The notes under the pieces: generated by a model
Database searches by the model: none
Told to the model about the DNA's origin: nothing
Seen by the model: only the letters and a program-made list of their open reading frames with translations
Shown here: positions 12,601 to 24,970 of the stretch, in pieces
Position numbering within the stretch: the first letter of the stretch is position 1
How the letters are laid out: every line of letters starts with the position of its first letter
Source: Halichondria panicea
Taxonomy: Eukaryota > Porifera > Demospongiae > Suberitida > Halichondriidae
DNA: 64,000 bases
Assembly (NCBI RefSeq): GCF_963675165.1
Contig: NC_087388.1
Coordinates: 3,140,800 to 3,204,799, forward strand
Reading direction: 5' to 3'
Program-made: the position numbers and the translations under genes

Positions 12601-15600
12601 ATAGCACTTCAGTGCTCTAGTTGTGCCCCGAGGCGTAGCTGCACAAGGGATACTGTAATTAAGCTGACTGTGTGTATGTGTGAAAACTAACAGCTTCTAT
12701 AGGCTTCTAGCCACGTTCTCTTGATTCGTGGATTAGCAAACTAAAGCTTCTTTCTTGAGTGACTAGTTTGACGGCTGTTGCAGTCTTTTCAGAATCTTTC
12801 GTAGCATCATCTGTTCGCCCAAACTTTCTATTCGAGTTAGCCTTGCACTACAGCGCTAGCTTTTTGTTAGCTACAAGAGTCTGTTAAAACAGCTAGCTAT
12901 AGTAGCCATTTCTGAACTAGACACACCCTTTAATTATTCCTGTCGATGTAATGCGTATACGCGCTCATCCAGAGAATCAGGCATAATCAACTTACTATTT
13001 TCTTGAGGTCCTGGTACACCGGTAAGCCACAAAACAAATGATACCAGATTCCCTCTCCTATAATGACTGTGTGGAATTCAATTCTGTCACAACAATAGAT
13101 GCATGCATGTAGACAAGTCTGGTAACAATAGATACATGTACACATGTCTTTTCTTCTCAGTTATAGATAGATATTATATACACTTGCTTCTTTATATACT
13201 ATACTGTCTGTGCTGCTATACTTCTGTCTGTGCTTAAATTCTCTCTTACTCTGTGCCTTTGACATAGGTGCTCCCACTGTTTGGCTACAGGCCATATTAA
13301 ATAACATGCAGTTGCTTCCGTATCGTTGAAGATTATTCAAGCCATCAGATAGACTTCTGTTTCCCTCTCCTATAATGACTATGTGGAATTCAATTCTGTC
13401 AACAATTGCAATCAGCAATAATAACGTAATAAAATAATTTTACTTCTTCAGATAGTTTTTGAGCGAAAGCAAAACAACGGCGAGAGGCATTAGCACAGCG
13501 CAGCTTGCACCACTGGTTTTGTTTCAGTTTCCCGCAAACTACATGTATATGTACATGTACTTATGATGTACATGTAGTGTTTGCTTGCCAACCAGCTAGC
13601 TAGCAAACTAGGGAGTCAACTCTCATCACAGGGACATCCAGTTACTCGTACATGTACGTACCAGTACAGTACTTACAGTGTGGTTATAATTATCATTACC
13701 TCTTGTTCATGCACTCCTTGTTGACCTATGTACATGTACTGTAACTACGTACTGTATTCAACTGTATTCAGTTGTTTTTGGTGTATTCATTTTGTTGGTG
13801 TATTTAAACTTAACCTGCAGGTACATTGGTATTGGTTTGTCATCATCTGGAGTGAATCTCAACAGACTACCAGGATGGGAGAAGAACTCGTACGGTTATC
13901 ATGCTGACGATGGCTGTGTATTTAGCTCCACTGGAACAGGCCAAAAGTATGGTCCCACTTTTAGTACTGGAGATGTAGTTGGCTGTGGGTTCAACCTTGT
14001 TGATCATTCGATTTTCTTCACTAAAAACGGGATTACTCTAGGAACAGCATTCACTGATGTGTCGGTAGGTGCTAGCTGTCATAATAATTATTTTGTAATG
14101 TGCAAATAGGCTTTACGTGTACCATAGTCACCAAATTTACCTCCACCCCTACTTTTGAGTGAAAGTTCCTGCATAGGCTAATTTGCCTCGAGAATACGCC
14201 CACCTGCATTTGTCAGTGAGCAAGTTGTCAAGAAAAGGTTTAGCCGTTTATTGTGTACGCTGGTTAGCTCTGAATATAGCTAGATATATACCCTATTTTA
14301 AAGTATAAGAGTCAAGGACAATCTTCTCTGAATCTCTGTTAAAGCATAGATAGTAGAGAAAGGGGATTGGAACGGGATCACGTGAGCTTATATATATGCT
14401 TGCAAGGTAATGCCTCTGGACAGTGCGTTCAGCAACCAATAGATACCTTGAGGTGTGATTTTACTGGTTTTGAGGTCAAGAGAAGCTCTCGAAAAGAAGC
14501 AAATGAGAGGACACTAGGTAAGTAAATAATATAAATGTCTGAATAGCCCTAAAATTTGTCTTGAGGTATGGCTAGGTACAAAATGAAACATTATTACTAG
14601 CTAAAAGTCATGTTCACTCTTGGTAGCAGGTAGCACACAATATTTGAAGATTTTACAACACTTAGCTTCTCCTTTTTATATGTGGGGTAAGAACTGACAT
14701 ATGAATTGCACTATTGTGATCACAGTAGTAGCTAGTACATGATGGTATTTTATTGCTTCAGCTATATATTGGTATCATACTTCTTGAGTTATTGGCCAAT
14801 TTCACTATAATTATTATAGCCATCTTTGCGAACTAAGCTTTGAGACTCAGCAATATTAAAGATCAATGTCCATATTATTGCTTCCAATCCATGAAAATCA
14901 CTATTCATGCTCTGATTTTGTCACCGCAGTGTCGATGTGTGGCAGGAACTTGGACTGAGAAATCATCATACTTCTTGAGTTATTGGCCAATTTGTTGATT
15001 TCCACTAGCCATTTTTACAGGGGAGCTTCTCCATAGCTGAGTTTATATTTAAGACTCGGCAATATTAAAGATCAATGTCCATATTATTGCCATTAGATTT
15101 TGAAAATCACTATTCATGCATGCTCTGATTTTGTCACCGAAGTGTACATGTAGACGTGTGGCAAGAACTTGAACTGAGAAATCACTGGAAGAACATTGAT
15201 GTATAATTATGTTTAGACTATGCTAAAAGTTTTACCTTTTATTGATTAGCATAAACTGCCATTAATGAATAAAATGTTTGTTGCAAGCTCAGCACTCTAA
15301 GCTGCATCCATGGTCGCGGTTTAATAGTGAAATAGTGCTGTTTGTCTGCGTTTCCAATCCCCTTCTACTATCTATTGTTAAATACTTTGATAGTGACAAG
15401 GAACAACCTTCTGATGCAGAATCTTGACTCTTTATACCTATATAGCTACTTTACCCATGCATTAATTACCATTGTTGTGATGTTGATATGTATTAATATT
15501 TCAAGAGCTGGCATGCAGGCTTCAGACGCAGACAGAAAAAAGAATAGTTTCTGGGGCTTAATTTCGAGGCAAACACCTGGGTGGGATTAATTTCGAGACA

Positions 15601-18600
15601 AAACTACTATTTTCGAAATTAATCCCATCCCACCTATAGCTGCTTTGTAGCATGCAATTAGGGTGGGCGTAATCTCGGGCGTAATCTCGGTAGACTATTT
15701 GTTGCCTTTTGACCTCTGAGATCAAGGAATAGCAGTGCCAATATAATATGGCATGTACATGTACGTTGGCACTGTGGTCAACTCTGTATATGGCGGGACA
15801 TGTGTCATAAGTCACATGGCAATGGATTGTGTGGTATACAATGTTTGCGTTAGGTTTTTGACCTTTAACCTTTCCTACAGTGTAGCTATGGTGCCTGTGG
15901 TAGATCTACTGTTGTGCTCTCTAGCAAGCTCACATCACTTTCTAGTAATCTACAATATTGTAAACTGTTATGGAAGACGGCAACTAACCTGAGTTAACCC
16001 CTCTAGACTGCTCTCCACAGTAGCCTACATGTATGTACAGCACTAGGTTTGATGGTGAATTTCAAGCTATTGAGCCGGGATCCCACGGGGATCGCTGATC
16101 CATAAGTTAGTACCATCCTTTCACTACATGATAGCTAAGTATATGACCGTGGGATCGCTGCTGTTTTGACTTGCTTGAAGATCCGCACTTTTCATGCACA
16201 TCCTTGTCTAAATCTTTGCGGCTAAACCTGGATTGTTAATTACTGAGGCGCACGTGATGTGTGTCCTATACCTCCTCTGTATATGGCATACAGATGACCT
16301 TAAGGTGAAATTTCCCACCCAAAAGGGGAGGGGTTTCACTAGAGTGTTGAGGTGGCTGGATGCATGGGTTACGAATGGGGAAAAGTGGGCCAAAATTGAG
16401 CGCTTGTAGAATTCTGCACATGAATCGGGCAAGGTAGCAGAGAGACATTCGCATGTAATTGGTTAGAAGATGCTGAACTACATGTAGCTAGATTGATGCG
16501 TTATGGATAAAAATGTTTCTAATTGGCTTGCAACTTCACATTGTGTTTTACAGCGATTTCCCAATCTTGTAACACCTTCCAGCAAAGAGCAAACACAATG
16601 TAGATCTACATGTAGTTAGTTATTCCTTAATAGTAGGTCAAGACATAATTTCATACCAATTGTACATTCTCGTACATAAAATTACTCATTCATCCCAAAT
16701 ACGGTAATACGCTCACACTCGCCCAATAACACACATACATGTACATGTACATGCATGCATAATAAACTCTCTACAATATCTACAATCAACCTGTGCCATC
16801 CGTTTTCAGGTCTGATATCCTTCCCTGCAAGAGTTATATAACTGGTTATAAAATGAAAGCACTTAGTGCTGATGCGTCAGTAGAAAGCTGCACACGAAGC
16901 TGATACTACCAGGTGCAGTGGCCATGAGGAATTACCGTTCTTACGCGTTACATAAGTGTAGGGATGGGCGGAATCGTTTTAAGAAAAGTAAAGCCTGAAA
17001 TCATGCATGCATGCGCCTCGTGAAACTCTGAAAAATACATGTGATCAGGGTTGCAGTTGGTGACAATTTGAGCGGGATCTCACGATGATCCTTGACTTGT
17101 GCACGGGAAAAGACGTCGTTTTAATGTATCGTATAGTTACTGCTCTCAATACTTTTTGCTTCTTTCCCTTACATAACGTAAATGCATTTGAATTTGACAA
17201 CACAGGTGGTTAATCCGGTATTTTGGGGGAATGTTTTTGAATGATTTTGTGCATATCAGCTAGTTTCGTTGACTTACATGTATTATGTTAATGATCATTA
17301 ACTACAATGTACCCTAATTGCAGGCCAACCTCAACCTGTACCCCATGGTAGGACTGCAAACCCCTGGAGAGATTATAGAGGGAAACTTTGGAGAAACATC
17401 ATTTATGTTTGACTTCGAAGGGTTACTGGCTGTGAGTACATTACTTTAAGTTCTCCTCATTCCAGGGTCAAAAGGTCATTAATTAAAACACCACGTGGCG
17501 ACTCGCACCCTTGGGTTTATATACACTACCACTAGCTTGATCCTCTTTAGAAATCGGTTGAGCTATCGCGCCCCAAACAAACCAGCTTGAGGGAAGATAT
17601 CCAGGATTTATGCAACCTTTGACCTTTAATTTACTGCATTCTTTAAAACCACAATATACGGAAATTAGCTTTCTGTGGCTATAGGGCATAAATGTTGATG
17701 TACTGCATGGTTTACTTTCCAAGCAGGTAAATAAAATAGAAACCAGAAGAGTTATAGAAAAAAAAGCAACACAGCTTTATGAACCCTTCCATTAAAGGAT
17801 CACTTCAGCTGCAAACATGTAGATCTACCTCGAAAAAAGGTCACGTGTTAGCTAGCCAATGTGCTAGTTCAAGCTTCTTATATCAAATCTGCCACTACAA
17901 GTGTTGCAAGCGTGCGATTGCTAATGCCTCTCGCCATGTTTTTGCTTTCGCTCAAAAGTATTAGAGTGATATAGAAGAGGTAAATAATTTGCAATGTGCT
18001 TTGATTGTTTCACAAGAAGGGGGTCCACAGTTAATAGTGCATACTGATCGTCTTAAATGGCCTGTAGCCAAACAGTGGGAGCAAACCTTTGTCAAAGGCA
18101 TAGTCAGTAGTCTGTGAGATAAGTATTAAAGACAGAATTCAATCACAGAAAGTAGTATCTATAACAAGCAGTCTAAAAAGAGTTTAATCACAGAATTCAA
18201 TCACAGAAAGTAGTATCTATATATTACTAGAACACTAAAGTGCAAACTCTCGGCTGGTGACATGATTATAAAGAAACCAGAAGAGTGATAGTGCATGTAG
18301 TGATCATGTATGACTTAATTGTCTAGCACAGCAACTCAAAACTCAAAACTAAACCAGACTGGATCGAGGCATGCTGAAACATTTGAGAACAGGTATGTAG
18401 TACAGTGGATTGTGCAGTACACTTGCAACAGAGAATTGCCAAACAGCAAAACCACAATCAGATAATGAATATCATTACCAGTTTTCTTTTCCAAGTGTAC
18501 TTGTGAGAAAGAAAGATATTGTTTCTATTATTTTATGTGTCTATATTGTTGCACTACTCATAAGTAACTATTACAGCGCTAGCTAGCTATCAGTACGCTA

Positions 18601-21600
18601 ACTAGATGGCAAAAAATTTACCACAAAAATCGTGTGGTCATTACCGATTTTAGTCGTCAAATATTAGACAAAGAAAGACTCTAACAAGAACTAAACAGTG
18701 ACCTAGCTACCAGCAGTTTATGATATTCCTGAGAGCGGCTCGAAGAGTTCTTGGTCCTATCTATCTACAAACTGAAGAAAAATGCCATGGTTTACTAGCT
18801 AATCGGCTATTTTTCCATATTTTCGACTTCTACACGAGCTAACTCGATGACTGCATGTGTTCAAGAAATTGTTTCGAGCCGCCCTGCCCCTTTCCTCCTT
18901 TAAATAGAACATGCATTATCTAACGTATAAAATGACGACTAGTGTATACAGTCAAGACAAGCTTGATTTACTACTGATAATTACTGCGTGGGCGAACACT
19001 GCATCGTAACCTTAACTTGGCACTTTATTAGAAAGCATAGAGTCAACTGAAATGACAACCAATTTTTTTCAGCAGACACTCATTGCACCTCTCTAGGCAT
19101 GCCCCCCCCCCATCAAACAAAATAACGTAATTTACATGTACAGTCAGTCAAGAAATGTATTTCATGCAAATACATGTATCATTGGGGCGAGCAAAGCGAG
19201 CCTCTTAGTTAGTCATGAACGTGGTTCGGGTGGTGTATGTGTGTATGTATGTATGTAGTGGGCCGGCATACAATATTTGCTTTTGTGACTCGTGATCCTT
19301 TAACAATTTCTACGTGAGTCAATAACTTTAGCTCAATAAAGATAATTATGAATAGCGACAAAACTAGCGATAAGGAGGAGCGGGAGCGACAGGCAAGATC
19401 CGCAGAAACAGCTAAAAAGAGGGAATGGAGGCTTGCTAGACCCAGAGAAAGATACAGGGCACACAGAAGCAGCAGGAAGTGAAGGTAACTGACTCAAACG
19501 GTTCTGCAGGTGTTTGCCTAACATAAATAAATTTTGTGTAGAAAGGTGCACAAGCCAGCAGAAAGTGGCCAAACATTATTAAATCTTCATTACACTTACA
19601 GAGACTCCAGAGGCCACACAGGCACGCTTGAAGCAACACATGCAGGCAGAGGCATACAGAGTGAATCCCTATATGCCTCTATTCGAACTATCTGCTGTTC
19701 AATCCAAGATGCTGTTTATATCTGCAGTCATGCCAATAATGTCCATCTATCGATTACCACTTGGACAATATGAATACGCAGGCCATGTCATCAACCTGCC
19801 ACAAGATGTGGTGTCATTTGCACAATATCTTTTAGTAGAGTTGGATGCGTCGCTCGCCCCATGGTGCTTGTGTAACCCTAGTAATAATAATTATAAGTAT
19901 CCACTCCTGTAGGTATCTATGACTGAGACTACATGACTGAACCTTTTTGGGCTTTAGGTTTAACATTCCTCCCAGACTGTAATGATGAAATTCATATCTG
20001 GTGGTTTTGCTGTTTGGCAATTTTCTGTTGCAAGTGCACTGCAATCCACTGTAGTACTGGTGGCCGATAGGGGTCACCCGCCTCCGCTTGCCGCTAACAC
20101 TATTACCGCGAGCGGTAAAGGGTCGCCGCTCCATTTAGCCACGAGCGGTAAATGATTAACCGCCTTCTTTTACCGCCCGCGGCGAGGTCCAAAAGTGTTT
20201 GGTAAAGGCATGTGTTTCTAATAAGAGCATGCCTACGCTATTCTAATAAGAGCGCATAGGGATTTCATCTGTATAGGCCCTGGAGTACTATGGCATAGTA
20301 CTCTAGGGCTTACAAATGAAATCCCTGAGCATAGTCTATGCTTTGTGAAGGTCCTCTGGAATGTGTAGCTCTCCACACATGCTGCAAACACAAGGTGTGC
20401 TCTTATTAGAATTTCGTGATATCTTGCGATTGTTACCACTGGCGGCGAGGTTGTGGTGATTCATGAAGGCGGCCACTCATTTATCGCTCGCAGATAAGTG
20501 AGGCGGTCGCTCTTTACCTCTCGTGGTATTTTCGGGTCGGTAAAGGAGTCAACACTCATTTACCGTTCGCGGGTAGAGAAGGCGCCAACCCTTTACCACG
20601 CGCGGCATAGGAGGGCGGCAAGCGGAGGCGGGTGACCATCATTACAGATAAAAATTATATGCACTATGGATTAGGATCACAGCAAAGAAGCCTGGAGTCT
20701 CAGAGAAGTATGGCTCCAGGTCGAGTATAGGATCCCAGAGTCAGCTAACATAGCTAAGCAGCAGGAGCTATAATTCTAGCTTTCTACTTTAGTGACCCTG
20801 TTCCATTGTTCCTGGCACAGGCTCACTTCAGTTACAAATAACGCGTGTACCAAGTTTTGTTCAAGCTACAATTTGCTCGCTTCTATTAGACAGCAAACCT
20901 TTAACACCGAAAGCTGCCACTATTAAAAGTAACTTGTTGTGTGGAGGCTACCCATGCTGTAAACGCAGTGCTAGAGCATCCAGGTAAGCAGACCCAGTCA
21001 TAGCTTTTGCTCGCTACCCGAGGCGCGCGTGGGCGGCCATGGGTATAGTAGTCGGTTGGTTTGTTACCCAAGGTGCGTGGGCGGCCACGGGTATAGTAGT
21101 CTGTTGGTGTGTTTGTTTGTCACGAGTATATCTACTCACCTGGATGCCATAGCACTGCGTTTACAGCATGGATAGCCTTCACACAGTAATAATTATCTTG
21201 GTTTAAATAGTGGCAGATTTTGATGTTAAAGCTTCTTTGTCGAGCAAAAGCTAAGAAGCTTGAACAAGCTTGTGACTGGGTCTGCTTACCTGGATGTTCT
21301 ATCACTGCCTCCACAACAAGTTAGTACTTTGATAGTGGCAGCTTTCGGTGTTAAAGGCTTTGTCGTCTAATAAAAGCGAGCATAATGTAGTTTGAACAGA
21401 ACTCGTGAACTTTGCACATGAGTTATTTACTATGGGGTGCCGTTTGTGTCAAAACTATTTTTTTGCAGGATATCATTATGTATATCCAGTGTGGATATAA
21501 TATATATATGCATGCTAAAAAACATATAACAATAGCAAATACACACTTTTCTTTTAGTATGCATTTCTTTGCAAGTAGATCGACACAGCTAAAACTTGCT

Positions 21601-24412
21601 TTACCAAAAAATGTGAGCTTGTATGCTTGCAGCTTACTTGCACGAGAACGGTTTGTGATGCTAGCTACGCAGTTGGGCAAAAATATAAGTGACACACGTA
21701 CCATACATGTAAGTACAAGCTGATATTCAATGTACGTAACCAAACAATGTCTTAGAGGTTATTTAGCAAGAAATATTCCCTTGTTTATCTTTAAGAGTGC
21801 ATTTAAAAGCAGAGAGTATTGACTGTGACGGACGTACAGTGTTGGTGTACGTCTGTCACAACGTTTCCGCCAAAACCGATGGGAGTGGCTTCAAAGTTAA
21901 TACCTATACTATAAATCAACCAAACTCTCTAATTTCTGTGGTGGACGTACAAGAACATTAAATCGTATAAACATACACCGGGAATCGAAAAGTACGTACC
22001 AGCTGAAAAAAAAATTCCGCTGATTCCTTTAATGATCCAACAAACTAATTTTAAATGGAAAGGTATACATATTGAAAAACTACATGCATTCAGCTTCGAA
22101 ATGATATATTTTTTATTGACGTACTAAGATTTTTAAATTCTGACCTAATGGCTCACTTTACACGGAATTGCCCATATAATTTTTATACTGTACATGTAAC
22201 AGCACAATAAGTATTGAATACACTCATTAATTCCTGTTTTTTAGGGGATTCAGCAACAGGTCAAGCAGAAAATAATGTGTCACCCTGTCTTTGAAAGTCC
22301 AGGAGGATGGCAGGGCAGCGTTCACAAGGTGGTACTCAGCTACCTGGTTCACCATGGTTACAGTCAGACGGCACAAGTATTTGCCTCCTGCACTGGACAA
22401 GGTTTAGGTGAAAGTACTGCCTCCATTATGAACAGACAAAGTGAGTGGACTGTACATGATCTTACAAGCACCTTACTCAGATCAAGTTGTCAGCTACTGT
22501 GCTGATAATAAAATGTAAAAAACAGTCTAGAGCTTGCTAGTGGTCTGGTAGAACGGACCTCTTCCCTCATTATAATTATTACACAATGATTACATGTACA
22601 TACTGATTATGCCTCGGTGCGCATGCGCAAGCGAGGTATACGGTAGTGTGTTTGTGTGTCTGTGTGTCTGTGTGTGTGTCTGTGTAGACTGCTACAGCTG
22701 CTCAAGGATGAATCAAGTGCAAGTACGAGTTTCTATAGGCTTCTAGTCATGTTTACTTGGATTTTAATTCGTGGATTTGCAAAATAATGCTTCGTTCTCG
22801 AGTTATGCCTAGTTTTGCTTACTTGGAATGCCATTGCAGCCTTTTCAGAAGAGCATCTAGCTAAACTTGTTTACCGAGTGTTACTACTCTACTTAGTAGT
22901 TAGCTCTGCACTAGAACGCTAGCTATTGGTAGCTGCAAGAGTGAGGAAGAGAGCTGCAAGGCTCTGTTGATGGCAGCCATTAATTTTAGACTTGAACTTT
23001 TGGCATCGATCGTTTTTTGCGCATGCAACAGAACCAAAACAAACGCAGACAACTGCACGAACGGAACAGAAGCTTTTAATTTGGCTTCTAGCTACTGTAT
23101 CGTTAACTACTAAGCTATCTACATGTAAAAGGATAAACGCTAGACAAACTACATGTACATGTAGCTATAATTATGTATACTGTTACAGTATTACACAAGC
23201 TACATGAAGCACACTGTACACACAATCACCACACTTACAGTACCCATCAATAAAATCCGCTCCGTTTCTTAAAACGCACGTATAAACGGTAGCGTTAAAC
23301 CGGGTGCAGAACGACCGCTTCCCTCTCATTATAAATTAAAACGGTGACGTATGTCACCATGAAAAATTGAAATGATTTACACAATGATACTGTATGATTT
23401 ATACAATGAACTAGCTATTATAAAGTATGCAGACAGTCAGACATACTGATACAGCACTGAAGAAGAGACGATGGTCTTCAAAAACGGTCATTCCAGGTCA
23501 CAGATAACTTGCATGGAGGGAAACTTAGTCTCGGGGCTGATGCGAGACCGAGAACAACTGGATAAACGGTGCACTGTTGCAAAATAGCATCTATAATTAA
23601 AGGATTAAAGCGCTAGACAATCAGCTACATGTATACTGTAGTACACAAAGCTAGCTAGCTAGCTAGCTACACTGTACACACGATCATTATAAGTTAACGA
23701 ATCTGCTTACTCAGCAATTTTCTGCACATGCGTAAAAACGGTAGCCGTTTTTGTATTATATACAATGTGCGTTTTTTTGTGTAACGGGAACGCACCGTTT
23801 TCCGCAAACAAACGGGAACTTTTTATTGATGGGTACTGTACATTGTACGTCACCACTAATGGATTTCAAAAGGTGTACAATATATAGAAAAATAGAAAAA
23901 TGAAAGCACCGTGGGTGCTGATGCCTCGGTGGAGGTGCCAAAGCTACATAACATAAAGCTACTAATAGCTAGCTTTTATACACACATTGATTATAATTAT
24001 CGATGAACATTTTTAATTTTGCTGCATGCAGAATCCAGACTCACAGGGAAACTCAAAGAGTGGGTAATGATCGACGATGATTGTTGCTAATAACGATCGA
24101 CGCCAAAAGTTCAAGTCTAAAATTAATGGCTGCAAGTCAGCAGAGCCTTGCAGCTCTCTTCTCACTCTTGCAGCTATCAATAGCTAGCGTTCTAGTGCAG
24201 AGCTAACTACTAAGTAGAGTAGTAACACTCGGTGAACAAATTTTGCTACGGACTCTTTTGAAAAGGCATATTCCAAGTAAGCATAACTCGAGAACGAAGC
24301 TTTATTTTGCAAATCCACAAATACCAAGCCAAGAAAACATGACTAGAAGCCTATAGAAACTCTTACTTGCACTTCATTGATCCTTGAGCAGCTGAAACAG
24401 TCTACACACACG

Positions 24413-24466
<54 letters not shown>

Positions 24467-24881
24467 ACCGTATACAAATGTACCTCGCTTGCACATGCGC
24501 ACCGAGGCATAATAACTTAGCACAGCACAGTTTTCGACGTGTTTTTCATTTGTTGGAGAAAAGAGCCATACTTGACGATACTAAGACTCCAAATCGATGG
24601 GAGAAACACGAAGCTGCTCTCAACAAGACGGCTAAGCCTCCTGGGTCCATGGGTGTGGTTTGGTTGTCCAACGCAACTTTAGTAAAGATGTCAAATGGCC
24701 AACTCTTGGACCACGGAAGCGTCTACTACGTGTTGCTCTTTGACGGCAGCAAAATCCGGCATAATCTTGCTCTTTTTGGGGCCAGTATCGTGGATTGAAT
24801 TGTTGCTATTGTCTGTGTTCTGTTACATAGAGTGATTTTCATCATTATGCCTCGGTGCGCATGCGCAAGCGAGGTATACGG

Positions 24882-24970
<89 letters not shown>

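Noticed and set aside
19333-19639. Minus-strand frames with many Cys/Leu codons
   Set aside because: Antisense of the arginine-rich Helitron-type fragment.
24420-24470. (CA)n tract as a separate regulatory element
   Set aside because: It is the reverse-oriented GT-rich end of a transposon copy, not an independent feature.
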